From Acidobacteriota bacterium (GTDB taxonomy: Bacteria > Acidobacteriota > Vicinamibacteria > Vicinamibacterales > Vicinamibacteraceae), in assembly GCA_023418055.1 (NCBI GenBank), contig JAEZDP010000465.1, positions 1-20,937 of the forward strand: DNA of 20,937 bases, written 5' to 3'. The translations under genes were made by a program, and so were the position numbers. The notes under the pieces were generated by a model, which was given only the letters and a program-made list of their open reading frames with translations, was not told the origin of the DNA and did no database searches. Numbering within the stretch: position 1 is the stretch's first letter; each line of letters begins with the position of its first letter. Below are positions 8,453 through 14,697 of the stretch, one piece after another.

Positions 8453-8540
8453 AGCGTCGAGCGTCAAGCGTCCAGCAAGGCGTAAGGCGTGAGGCGTGTG
8501 GCGTAAGGCGTAAGGCGTGTGGCGTGTGGCGTTGTGGCGT
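8453..8540. repeat. tandem heptamer tract, units AGCGTCN and NNGGCGT
   Basis: Three AGCGTCN heptamers (8453-8473) are followed by eight perfectly phased NNGGCGT heptamers (8477-8532: AAGGCGT four times, GAGGCGT once, GTGGCGT three times) and, after one extra T, a ninth GTGGCGT (8534-8540). The tract fills the gap between moaC and the acyl-CoA ligase gene, and its last base is part of the moaC stop codon. Confidence 0.93.
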
Positions 8541-9028
8541 CAAGCGCCAGACGTCCGCGTCCATCGCCCGCTGCGCCCGCCGTCCTTCTCCACGAGCGAC
8601 ACCTGCTCGATCACCATGCCGCGATCGGCGGCCTTCAGCATGTCGTAGATCGTGAGGCACGCCGCGGTGACGGCGGTCAGGGCTTCCATCTCCACGCCCG
8701 TCGGGCCCGTGGTCGTCACGCTGGCGCGGACGGCGATGCCGTCCTTCTCGATCGCGAGGTCCACGGTGACACTCGAGAGCGCGAGCGGATGACACAGCGG
8801 AATGATGTCGGCGGTGCGCTTGGCCGCCATGATGCCCGCGATGCGTGCCGTCTGCAGCGGGTCGCCCTTGGCGACGGCCCCTGACGAGACGAGCCGCAGC
8901 GCCTCGGCGCCGACCCGCACGAAGCCATCGGCCACGGCCACACGACGCGTGGCGGCCTTGTCCGAGACGTCGACCATGCGCACGCGGCCGTCGGCATCGG
9001 CGTGCGTCAGACGGGGCGAGTCAGACAT
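8540..9028 (-). CDS. moaC: cyclic pyranopterin monophosphate synthase
   Basis: 162 residues, normal MoaC length. Family motifs are all present: IIPLCHPLALSSVTVD with the active-site His, GPTGVEMEALTAV, and YDMLKAADRGMVIEQVSLVEKDGGRSG-type C-terminal sequence with conserved Asp and Lys. MoaC converts the MoaA product 3',8-cyclo-7,8-dihydro-GTP to cPMP in molybdenum cofactor synthesis. The ATG at 9028 lies 8 bp inside the 3' end of rex, indicating coupling. No other moa gene is in the window. The last codons lie at the edge of the heptamer tract, so the C-terminal tail beyond RSG may be variable. Confidence 0.96.
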   Translation of the reverse strand: MSDSPRLTHADADGRVRMVDVSDKAATRRVAVADGFVRVGAEALRLVSSGAVAKGDPLQTARIAGIMAAKRTADIIPLCHPLALSSVTVDLAIEKDGIAVRASVTTTGPTGVEMEALTAVTAACLTIYDMLKAADRGMVIEQVSLVEKDGGRSGRWTRTSGA

Positions 9029-9686
9029 CGACGGATCCGTTGGCCAGGAAGAACGACAGGCTCTCGAAGGTCACCGACAGGTCCATGCTTTTCAGCTTCA
9101 CTCCAGGCGGCACGCGCAGGTTGCCGGGCGAGAAATTCAGGATCGCCTTGATGCCGGTCGCCACGATGGCGTCGATGGTCGGCTGCGCCGCCTCGGCTGG
9201 CACGCTGACGACCGCGATGTCCACGCGCTCGCGATCGACCACCCGCTCGAGGTCGCGCGCATGTCGAATGGGCACGCCGCTGCGCGAGTACTGCCCCACC
9301 TTCTCGCGCGCCGTGTCGAACAGCGCCACGATGTCGAAGCCGTCCGACCGGAAGCCCGGGTAGTCGGCCAGCGCCATGCCAAGGTTGCCGGCGCCGAGGA
9401 TGATGACCTTGATGGAGCGATCGAGCCCGAGGATCTGACGCAGGTGACGCTTGAGATCCTTGACGTAGTAGCCGACGCCGCGGATGCCGAACTCGCCGAA
9501 ATGTGCCAGGTCCTTGCGAATCTGGGCCGCATTCAGGCCAAACTGTGCGGCAAGCCCCTGGGACGAGACAGTGTTGGTCCCCTGGGCGTCGAGCTGGTCG
9601 ATGCACCGCAAGTACACCGACAGCCGTGCGGTGGTCAGTTCGGAGACATGCTCGGAGGCGCTACGGATGCGGGCGACATCGCTCAC
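9021..9686 (-). CDS. rex: redox-sensing transcriptional repressor Rex
   Basis: 221 residues, the usual Rex length. The N-terminal winged helix (about 10-80) includes RLSVYLRCIDQL, LAAQFGLNAAQIRKDLAHFGEFGIRGVGY. The Rossmann domain begins at VIILGAGNLGMALADY (GAGNLG at 98-103), binding NAD(H), and the protein closes with the swapped helix motif SFFLANG. Rex senses the NADH/NAD+ ratio and represses fermentative or respiratory genes when NADH is low. The GTG at 9686 is preferred because it gives the normal N-terminus. A TACAAT box ends 6 nt before it, and there is no Shine-Dalgarno. It overlaps moaC by 8 bp; rex and moaC are also neighbours in Bacillus (ydiH-ydiG). Confidence 0.95.
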   Translation of the reverse strand: MSDVARIRSASEHVSELTTARLSVYLRCIDQLDAQGTNTVSSQGLAAQFGLNAAQIRKDLAHFGEFGIRGVGYYVKDLKRHLRQILGLDRSIKVIILGAGNLGMALADYPGFRSDGFDIVALFDTAREKVGQYSRSGVPIRHARDLERVVDRERVDIAVVSVPAEAAQPTIDAIVATGIKAILNFSPGNLRVPPGVKLKSMDLSVTFESLSFFLANGSVDV

Positions 9687-9692
9687 GGCCGG

Positions 9693-9698
9693 ATTGTA
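9693..9698 (-). promoter_or_regulatory. -10 box TACAAT for rex
   Basis: TACAAT is followed by 6 nt (CCGGCC) and the GTG of rex. Transcription would begin at or next to the start codon. No clear -35 or Rex operator is recognised. Confidence 0.45.
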
Positions 9699-9741
9699 GC
9701 GCGCTGTCAACTCCCGACCCGTGAGCGGCGTCGATCACTAT

Positions 9742-10893
9742 ATGACCCGGGCCCTTCGCCTGCTCTCGGCCTCACTCCTCGCGGTGGCGCTCTGCACGCC
9801 CGCCTCGGCCCAGATCCGTGCCGAACTGCCCGGGGGCCGACGGTCGACGACCGTCGAGTCGCTGACCACGTACCCGGTGTTCCACCACCTGCATGCCGTT
9901 CGGGTCCGGGGACGGCTCGTGACCGATGGGGTCGGGACGGCCCTCATCGGCGGCGCTGCGCGCGTGCTCCTTGTGGGCGACGCCGCCGTGGGCAGCACGG
10001 ATGGCCCTGCCGAGGTGACCGGCGCCTTCGTGGATGTCGGCCGCCTGCCTCAGGACGACCCGCGCGTGGCGGCACACAACCTCGGCGCCCTTTCGCAGAA
10101 GGTGCTCAACCGCGACTGGCCCGCCCAGGGCGAACTGCTCATCGTCCTCGCCGAGACGGTGTCGCGACCGGAGCCGTTCACGCAGGTGACGCTGCGGGCC
10201 CTGGCACTCGATCCCGAGACGTACGAGGGCGAGGCGGTGAGCGTGGTGGGCCGCTTCCGGGGACGCAATCTGTTCGGAGACCAGCCCGCCGCCCCTGGCC
10301 GCAGCCGCTTCGATTTCATCCTGCAACTGGCCGACGCGTCGGTCTGGGTCGTGGGCAGGCAGGCGCGCGCTGACGGCGTGGACCTGCGTGTGGACCGCCG
10401 CATGGACACGGGCCGATGGCTCGAGGTCCGCGGCGATGTGCGGACGGCCCGGGGGCTCGTCTGGATCGAGGCGATCGAGGTGCGCAGCGCCCCCCCCGTG
10501 GACGAGACGCCGCCCGAGGACACGGTGACGCCGGCGCTACCGCCGCCCACGCCGACCGTGGTCTTCAGCGCACCGACGGCGGACGAACTGGATGTGAGTC
10601 AGAACGCCAGCGTGCGCATCCAGTTCTCGCGGGACATGAACCCTGACACGTTCGCCGGACAGGTGCAGGCGCGCTATCTCGCCAGCGAGTCTGCGGAGCG
10701 CGGCGAGCCCCAGCCGCCGCCGCTGGCCTTCTCGACGAACTACGATGCGGGCAGACGCGTGCTGGAGCTGAAGTTTGCCGCGCCGCTCCAGCGCTTCCGC
10801 ACCGTCGAAGTGCGCCTGCTCGAAGGGATCCGGTCCACCGAAGACCGCCCGATCGGCGGCCCCTGGACGTTGCGGTTCACCGTCGGCGGATGA
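9742..10893 (+). CDS. secreted protein with C-terminal bacterial Ig-like (Big_5-type) domain
   Basis: 383 residues from ATG 9742. The first 23 residues form a Sec signal peptide: MTR, a hydrophobic stretch LLSASLLAVAL and an ASA|Q cleavage site. The middle contains two beta-rich segments (VRVRGRLVTDG, about 55-105, and GEAVSVVGRFRGRNLFG onward) that look OB-like, but this is impression only. After a Pro-rich linker (PPPTPTVVFSAPTADE) the C-terminus has the Big_5 pattern of a Ser/Ala-rich strand, VRIQFSRDMNPDTF, and a final strand WTLRFTV. It is probably periplasmic or cell-surface. A GTG at 9721 in the same frame is possible but gives a poorer signal peptide. It is divergent from rex (55 bp) and convergent with the DUF4126 gene (18 bp). 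Function unknown. Confidence 0.8.
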   Translation: MTRALRLLSASLLAVALCTPASAQIRAELPGGRRSTTVESLTTYPVFHHLHAVRVRGRLVTDGVGTALIGGAARVLLVGDAAVGSTDGPAEVTGAFVDVGRLPQDDPRVAAHNLGALSQKVLNRDWPAQGELLIVLAETVSRPEPFTQVTLRALALDPETYEGEAVSVVGRFRGRNLFGDQPAAPGRSRFDFILQLADASVWVVGRQARADGVDLRVDRRMDTGRWLEVRGDVRTARGLVWIEAIEVRSAPPVDETPPEDTVTPALPPPTPTVVFSAPTADELDVSQNASVRIQFSRDMNPDTFAGQVQARYLASESAERGEPQPPPLAFSTNYDAGRRVLELKFAAPLQRFRTVEVRLLEGIRSTEDRPIGGPWTLRFTVGG

Positions 10894-10911
10894 GCGCCTC
10901 CAGCGCTCCCC

Positions 10912-11514
10912 TCACCCGCCCATCGCCGGGGCCGGCGGCCTCGGGCCGAACAACCGGCGCCGGATGGCGCGTGCCAGCAGCATCAGGACCACGACGCTCA
11001 CCAGCACCGCCAGCGCCACGACACCGAGCGCCAGCAGCGGGTACTGCAGCGCCAGCAGCGCGAGGCTGATCACGAAGACGTCCTCGCCCAGGCTCAGCGC
11101 CCAGTTCGAGAAGGGCTCGGGACTCGCATTGGCCGTGACGCGCGCGGTGGCCTTCGTCGTGTGGCTCGACGCGGCAAGCCCGCCGCCCAGCAACGCCACC
11201 ATGCCCTGTACCGCGGGCGAGGCCTCGCCCAGCGTGGACACCGCCACGAGCGCCCCACCGAGCGGCCGAATGGCCGTGTGGATACCGTCCCAGATGGTGT
11301 CGAGCCATGGCACCTTGTCGGCCACGAACTCCACGACAAACAGCGCCAGCGCCGTGTAGATCACCCACGAGTTGTCGAAGATGCGGTACTGCTCGGGCAG
11401 CGCCACCCACTCGTAGCGCGTCGCCAGGCCCAGGATGGCCACCGTGGCGTACAGGTTGACGCCCGCGGCCAGCGAAAATCCGAACGTGCGGCCCAGTGTG
11501 ACGAGCAGTTCCAC
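10912..11514 (-). CDS. DUF4126 family integral membrane protein
   Basis: 200 residues with about four to five hydrophobic segments: FGFSLAAGVNLYATVAILGLA (about 11-31), WVIYTALALFVVEFVADKVP (about 50-69), VQGMVALLGGGLAASSH, and LALLALQYPLLALGVVALAVLVSVVVLMLLA near the C-terminus. The sequence ADKVPWLDTIWDGIHTAIRPLGGALVA is the hallmark of the DUF4126 family, whose biochemical role is unknown. The GTG start at 11514 is supported by AAGGAGG 6 nt upstream. It lies 87 bp downstream of plsC on the same strand, so co-transcription is possible. A strongly basic segment (RAIRRRLFGPR) follows the last membrane helix. Confidence 0.85.
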   Translation of the reverse strand: MELLVTLGRTFGFSLAAGVNLYATVAILGLATRYEWVALPEQYRIFDNSWVIYTALALFVVEFVADKVPWLDTIWDGIHTAIRPLGGALVAVSTLGEASPAVQGMVALLGGGLAASSHTTKATARVTANASPEPFSNWALSLGEDVFVISLALLALQYPLLALGVVALAVLVSVVVLMLLARAIRRRLFGPRPPAPAMGG

Positions 11515-11601
11515 GATCGCCCTCCTTTGCAGGTAGGTCTCGGGACAGGATACGCCGAGGCCCGCGCCAACGCACCGACGGCCTGCCGGGCGCGGACGTC
11601 G

Positions 11602-12384
11602 TCAGGGCGCGGCGTCGGCTGCCGCAGCGTCGGCCCGCGCGGCATCGGCGAGCAGCCCCGCCCCCCTCGCCCGCCCCTCGTCGGCAAGCGCCTGGCGGTC
11701 GTCGAGCGTGCGTCCCGTCGTCTCCACGGGGGCGCCGAAGTGCACCCGCACCGTCGTCGGCCAGATGAGCGGACTGCCCTTGCGCATGGCACGGTCGGCG
11801 CCGTAGATGGCCAGCGGGACCACCGGGACCTGACCCTTGATCGCCAGCACGAAGGCGCCGCGCTTGAAGGGCAGCAACTCGCCCGTGCGGCTGCGCGTGC
11901 CCTCGGGAAACATCAGCAGCGAGTCGCCACCACGGACGGCCTCGACTCCAGTCTCGATCGCCTGTGTCGCCCGCTCGCGATTCTCGCGCTCGATCGGAAC
12001 GAACCCCACCACGTCGAACCCGCGTCCGAGAATCGGCAGGCGCCGCAACACGGCCTTGTAGACCACCTTCAGCCGAGGCGTGAGTTCGCGCAGCACGGCA
12101 AACAGGATGGGCGGCTCGACGTTGCTCGCATGGTTCACGCAGTAGAGCGCGGCCCGATGCCGCTGCATGTGCTCGCGCCCCACGACCACGGCGCGGATGC
12201 CGACAATCGCCATGGCGATGCGCACGCACAGGATGCCGAGGAAGAACAGATGGCGCTGGGCGCCAGTCACGAGACCGACGAGCAGGGCCGGCGTGCCGAC
12301 GACGAGCACCCAAGTCGAGACGAAGAGGTAGGCGGTGAGGGAGCGGATGGCCGCGAAGGTGGTGGACACTGGCCGCCGCATCAT
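11602..12384 (-). CDS. plsC: 1-acyl-sn-glycerol-3-phosphate acyltransferase-like protein
   Basis: 260 residues from ATG 12384. A hydrophobic N-terminus (about 18-64) anchors the protein in the inner membrane. LPLAT motifs follow: NHASNVE (His85-Glu90), then GFVPIERENRE, the substrate-binding block FPEGTRSRTGELLPFKRGAF (159 onward) and VPVVPLAIYG. The family transfers an acyl chain from acyl-ACP or acyl-CoA to lysophosphatidic acid in phospholipid synthesis. Oddly, the usual HX4D catalytic pair appears here as HX4E. The C-terminus is Ala/Asp-rich low complexity. Start codons at 12384 and 12381 are both possible; a GTG at 12402 would lie inside a terminator-like hairpin. No good Shine-Dalgarno is present. 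The exact acceptor lipid is uncertain. Confidence 0.86.
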   Translation of the reverse strand: MMRRPVSTTFAAIRSLTAYLFVSTWVLVVGTPALLVGLVTGAQRHLFFLGILCVRIAMAIVGIRAVVVGREHMQRHRAALYCVNHASNVEPPILFAVLRELTPRLKVVYKAVLRRLPILGRGFDVVGFVPIERENRERATQAIETGVEAVRGGDSLLMFPEGTRSRTGELLPFKRGAFVLAIKGQVPVVPLAIYGADRAMRKGSPLIWPTTVRVHFGAPVETTGRTLDDRQALADEGRARGAGLLADAARADAAAADAAP

Positions 12385-12423
12385 AAACGAAAGCCCGGCC
12401 ACCCCTTACGGGATGTGCCGGGC
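12385..12423 (-). terminator. intrinsic terminator-like hairpin between carD and plsC
   Basis: Read on the minus strand, GCCCGGC (12417-12423) pairs with GCCGGGC (12393-12399); the loop can also form CCC/GGG pairing. It is followed at once by TTTCGTTT (12385-12392) and then the plsC ATG. Position fits termination of carD transcription, or attenuation of plsC. Confidence 0.6.
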
Positions 12424-12472
12424 CATCGGTGTTTCTCGCGACGCGTCTGCAGAAATATCAGCGGATGGACGT

Positions 12473-13087
12473 CTAATTGGCCTGCAGGGCCCGGCGCGCC
12501 GAGGCGCGCGTCGCCGTGGTCACCTTCACCGTGCTCGCCTTGGCTGCGGCAGCGGAGGTGGCGCGGCGCGGGGCGGCGACCTCTGCGAGGTCCTTGGTCT
12601 GGAAGCACTGCGCCAGCGCGGCGTCGACGCGCTGTTCGACGATGTCGTTGGGCTGCTCGGTGACTTCGGAGATTTCGGAGATGACGAGGAAACGGGCGCG
12701 GTCGAGCATGCGCTTCTCGCGGAACGAGAGGTTCTTCGACTTGCTGAGGTACATCAGGCTCTTGAGCACTTCAACGACGTCGTAGACCGACCCGGTGCGC
12801 ATCCGGTCGGAGTTGTCCTTGAAGCGTCCTTTCCAGTTCTGGTGGCTGTCGATCTTGCCGTCAGACAGCAGGCAGTAGAGCCGATCGATCTCGTTGTCAC
12901 ACACCGCGCGCCGCAAGCCGACGCTCTCGACGTTGCTGACGGGCACGAGCACCGTCGTCTCGTTGGCAACCATGCGCAACTGGTAGAAGTCGCACATCGT
13001 CCCCAGAATCGTCTTGGTCTCGATGCGTTCAACGACGCCGAGGCCATGATTTGGGTAAATGACCTTGTCACCGACCTGGAATGTCAC
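12473..13087 (-). CDS. carD: CarD family transcriptional regulator
   Basis: 204 residues from GTG 13087, which has GAGGGG 5 nt upstream. The N-terminal Tudor-like RNA-polymerase-interacting domain begins FQVGDKVIYPNHGLGVVERIE. The helical DNA-binding domain follows (about 70-165), including the pattern RTGSVYDVVEVLKSL and LSFREKRMLDRARFLVISEISE. CarD/CdnL proteins bind the RNA polymerase beta subunit and stabilise the open complex, typically at rRNA and growth promoters. The C-terminal 30 residues are an Ala/Arg/Lys/Thr-rich basic tail that is not part of the core fold. A perfect TATAAT lies upstream. The gene is followed by a terminator-like hairpin, so it may be mainly monocistronic. Confidence 0.94.
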   Translation of the reverse strand: MTFQVGDKVIYPNHGLGVVERIETKTILGTMCDFYQLRMVANETTVLVPVSNVESVGLRRAVCDNEIDRLYCLLSDGKIDSHQNWKGRFKDNSDRMRTGSVYDVVEVLKSLMYLSKSKNLSFREKRMLDRARFLVISEISEVTEQPNDIVEQRVDAALAQCFQTKDLAEVAAPRRATSAAAAKASTVKVTTATRASARRALQAN

Positions 13088-13154
13088 GGGCACCCCTCTC
13101 TCCGGATGTTGCAGAAGCGCACTGCAGGGAGTCGTTTGCCGAGAAACACTTTCG

Positions 13155-13160
13155 ATTATA
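13155..13160 (-). promoter_or_regulatory. -10 box TATAAT for carD
   Basis: A perfect TATAAT on the minus strand sits about 67 bp before the GTG of carD, in a locally AT-rich patch. The position 17 bp upstream does not resemble TTGACA. Confidence 0.6.
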
Positions 13161-13286
13161 GCCCATAAACCCTTGATTGCGGGCATTGATGGGCGAAGGA
13201 CGCGCGGGGAGGGTCGGAGAGGCCGGCCGGGGCCTATCGGGAGGCGTCCAAAGCGGCTGGATCGCGTCAGCTCAGCGAGCGACGTC

Positions 13287-13292
13287 TACAAT
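13287..13292 (+). promoter_or_regulatory. -10 box TACAAT for the secreted methyltransferase gene
   Basis: TACAAT lies 16 bp before ATG 13309, and AGGAGG (13299-13304) lies between. A start about 7 bp downstream of the box would give a very short leader beginning close to the Shine-Dalgarno. No clear -35 is seen. Confidence 0.5.
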
Positions 13293-13308
13293 ACGGCCAG
13301 GAGGTGGC

Positions 13309-13917
13309 ATGCGCTCTGTTTCTTCACGTCGCACGTTCGTCACAACGCAGGTCGGTCTGGTGCTGGCGACGCTCGTCCTGTCCACCTCATCGGTAGTGTT
13401 GGCCGGCGGTTCCTCGGCCGAGGCGCAGCGGCCGCGTGGTGACAGCCTGGCGCCCTTCGTCCCGACCCCGCAGGACGTCGTCGCGCGCATGCTCGCGCTG
13501 GCGCAGGTGACCAAGAACGATGTGGTCTACGACCTCGGTTCGGGCGATGGGCGTCTCGTCATCGCCGCGGCCAAAATCGGCGCCCGCGGCGTGGGCATCG
13601 ACATCGACCCGCAGCGGATCGAGGAAGGACGCGCGAATGCCAAGGCGGCCGGCGTGGAGCATCTGGTCGAGTTCCGCCTGCAGGACGCGCTCGAGGCCGA
13701 CCTCTCGGACGCCACGGTGGTGACCCTCTATCTGCTGTCCTCGTCGAACGCCAAGTTGCGTCCACGGCTGACCGAACAGTTGAAACCCGGCGCGCGTATC
13801 GTCTCGCATCAGTTCGGCATGGGCGACTGGGAGCCGGCCAAGGTCGAGACGTTCACTGACGGCAACGGCACGAGCCGCACGCTGTATCTGTGGACGACCG
13901 ACGGGACGAAGAGGTAG
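13309..13917 (+). CDS. SAM-dependent methyltransferase-fold protein with N-terminal signal peptide
   Basis: 202 residues. The ATG is fixed by AGGAGG 4 nt upstream. Residues 1-39 look like a Sec or Tat-like signal: SRRTF, then the hydrophobic stretch VGLVLATLVLSTSSVVLAG, with AEA|Q as a likely cleavage site. The mature part starts with PFVPTPQDVVARMLALAQV and carries SAM motif I VYDLGSGDGR (73-82), the acidic residue after strand 2 in GVGIDIDP, and the late motif ATVVTLYLLSS. Such small class I methyltransferases with export signals recur in bacteria, but their substrate is unknown, and SAM is not expected in the periplasm. Alternatives are an N-terminal membrane anchor with the catalytic domain inside, or a non-methylating SAM-fold protein. 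It is divergent from carD. Confidence 0.82.
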   Translation: MRSVSSRRTFVTTQVGLVLATLVLSTSSVVLAGGSSAEAQRPRGDSLAPFVPTPQDVVARMLALAQVTKNDVVYDLGSGDGRLVIAAAKIGARGVGIDIDPQRIEEGRANAKAAGVEHLVEFRLQDALEADLSDATVVTLYLLSSSNAKLRPRLTEQLKPGARIVSHQFGMGDWEPAKVETFTDGNGTSRTLYLWTTDGTKR

Positions 13918-13930
13918 GGAGGGGCGGAGG

Positions 13931-13998
13931 AACGAAGGAACAAAGGAACGAAGGAACGAAGGAACCAAGGAACCAAGGAACCAAGGAACCGAAGAACC
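13931..13998. repeat. tandem octamer tract, unit AACNAAGG
   Basis: Eight 8-mers in line: AACGAAGG, AACAAAGG, AACGAAGG twice, AACCAAGG three times and AACCGAAG, then a partial AACC. The tract lies in the 129-bp gap between the secreted methyltransferase stop and tRNA-Leu, and ends about 20 bp before the tRNA -10 box. It is purine-rich on the plus strand and not in a gene. Confidence 0.93.
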
Positions 13999-14017
13999 AG
14001 GGACGCTCGCCGCGCGG

Positions 14018-14023
14018 TATACT
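14018..14023 (+). promoter_or_regulatory. -10 box TATACT for tRNA-Leu
   Basis: TATACT lies 23 bp before the 5' end of the tRNA and is part of TATACTCGCG, the same ten bases found before the 69-aa CxxC gene at 15291. Confidence 0.5.
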
Positions 14024-14046
14024 CGCGTCCCTGCCGATGGACTCGG

Positions 14047-14135
14047 GCCGAAGTGGCGGAACTGGCAGACGCGACGGACTCAAAATCCGTTGATCCGGAA
14101 GGATCGTGCGGGTTCGACCCCCGCCTTCGGCACCA
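14047..14135 (+). tRNA. tRNA-Leu (anticodon CAA)
   Basis: A complete class II tRNA. The acceptor stem is GCCGAAG / CTTCGGC. The anticodon stem ACGGA / TCCGT encloses the loop CTCAAAA, giving anticodon CAA for UUG codons. A long variable arm (GATCC..GGATC) is diagnostic of leucine or serine tRNAs, and the T-arm contains GGTTCGACCC. The 3' CCA is encoded (14133-14135). Confidence 0.97.
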
Positions 14136-14177
14136 CTCGGACATCACCGGCGCCTAACCGCCCAGAGCCGCAACCGC

Positions 14178-14630
14178 TCAACGCTGGCTTTCCAGTTCGC
14201 GGATGAGCGCCTTCATCTCGCCGATCTCGCGCCGCTGCGCCTCGATGATCTCGTCGGCCAGCTTGCGCACGCGGGGGTCGGCGATGTTGGCCCGGCCGCT
14301 CGTGAGGATCGCAATCGAGTGGTGCGGAATCATCGCCTTCATGTACGACACGTCGTCCACCGTGGCCTGACTCCGGACGAGCCAGAGCGCCACGGCCAGC
14401 ACCACGAGACTCGCGGCGGCGATGCCGGCGTTCATCCGCGTGCTGGGGTACATCCCGCGCATGAAGCCGAGCATGACGAGCGACATCGCGGCGCCCATCA
14501 CGAGCGCCATGTACGTACGCGTCTCGCTGAAGAACACGTGGTCGAGCTGATAGGTGTTCAGGTACATCAGGCCGAACATCACGACCGTCGAGGTTGCAAT
14601 CATGGCGGCAAACCGCTGGTAGTGCGTCAT
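14178..14630 (-). CDS. DUF305 domain membrane protein
   Basis: 150 residues. Three hydrophobic segments are visible (about 8-25, 39-58 and 66-85), followed by a soluble helical DUF305 module with the signature YMKAMIPHHSIAILTS (His103-His104) and a charged C-terminal helix (VRKLADEIIEAQRREIGEMKALIREL). DUF305 proteins are ferritin-like helical modules often found near copper-handling genes; the double His is probably a metal site (inference). The ATG at 14630 has AGGGGG 4 nt upstream. It is divergent from the Cys-tailed ECF sigma factor with only 67 bp between starts, so shared regulation is likely. It is convergent with tRNA-Leu. Confidence 0.88.
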   Translation of the reverse strand: MTHYQRFAAMIATSTVVMFGLMYLNTYQLDHVFFSETRTYMALVMGAAMSLVMLGFMRGMYPSTRMNAGIAAASLVVLAVALWLVRSQATVDDVSYMKAMIPHHSIAILTSGRANIADPRVRKLADEIIEAQRREIGEMKALIRELESQR

Positions 14631-14697
14631 GGTTCCCCCTGAGAACGAGGACCCCGGCCACATCGCCGGCACGGGCTCATACGTTACGATGGCATCG

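Noticed and set aside
8415..8795. A 127-codon N-terminal extension of the acyl-CoA ligase
   Set aside because: It would translate the heptamer tract and part of moaC in another frame; GTG 8414 with GAGGAGG upstream gives the normal protein.
9690..9714. TTGACA followed by TACAAT near rex as a -35/-10 pair, or as a Rex operator
   Set aside because: Spacing between the hexamers is only 6 bp, and the 17-bp segment is not a palindrome of the TTGTGAA-N4-TTCACAA type.
11562..11595. Inverted repeat CCGCGCC/GGCGCGG between plsC and the DUF4126 gene
   Set aside because: The loop is 20 nt and there is no T-run on either side; too weak to call a terminator.
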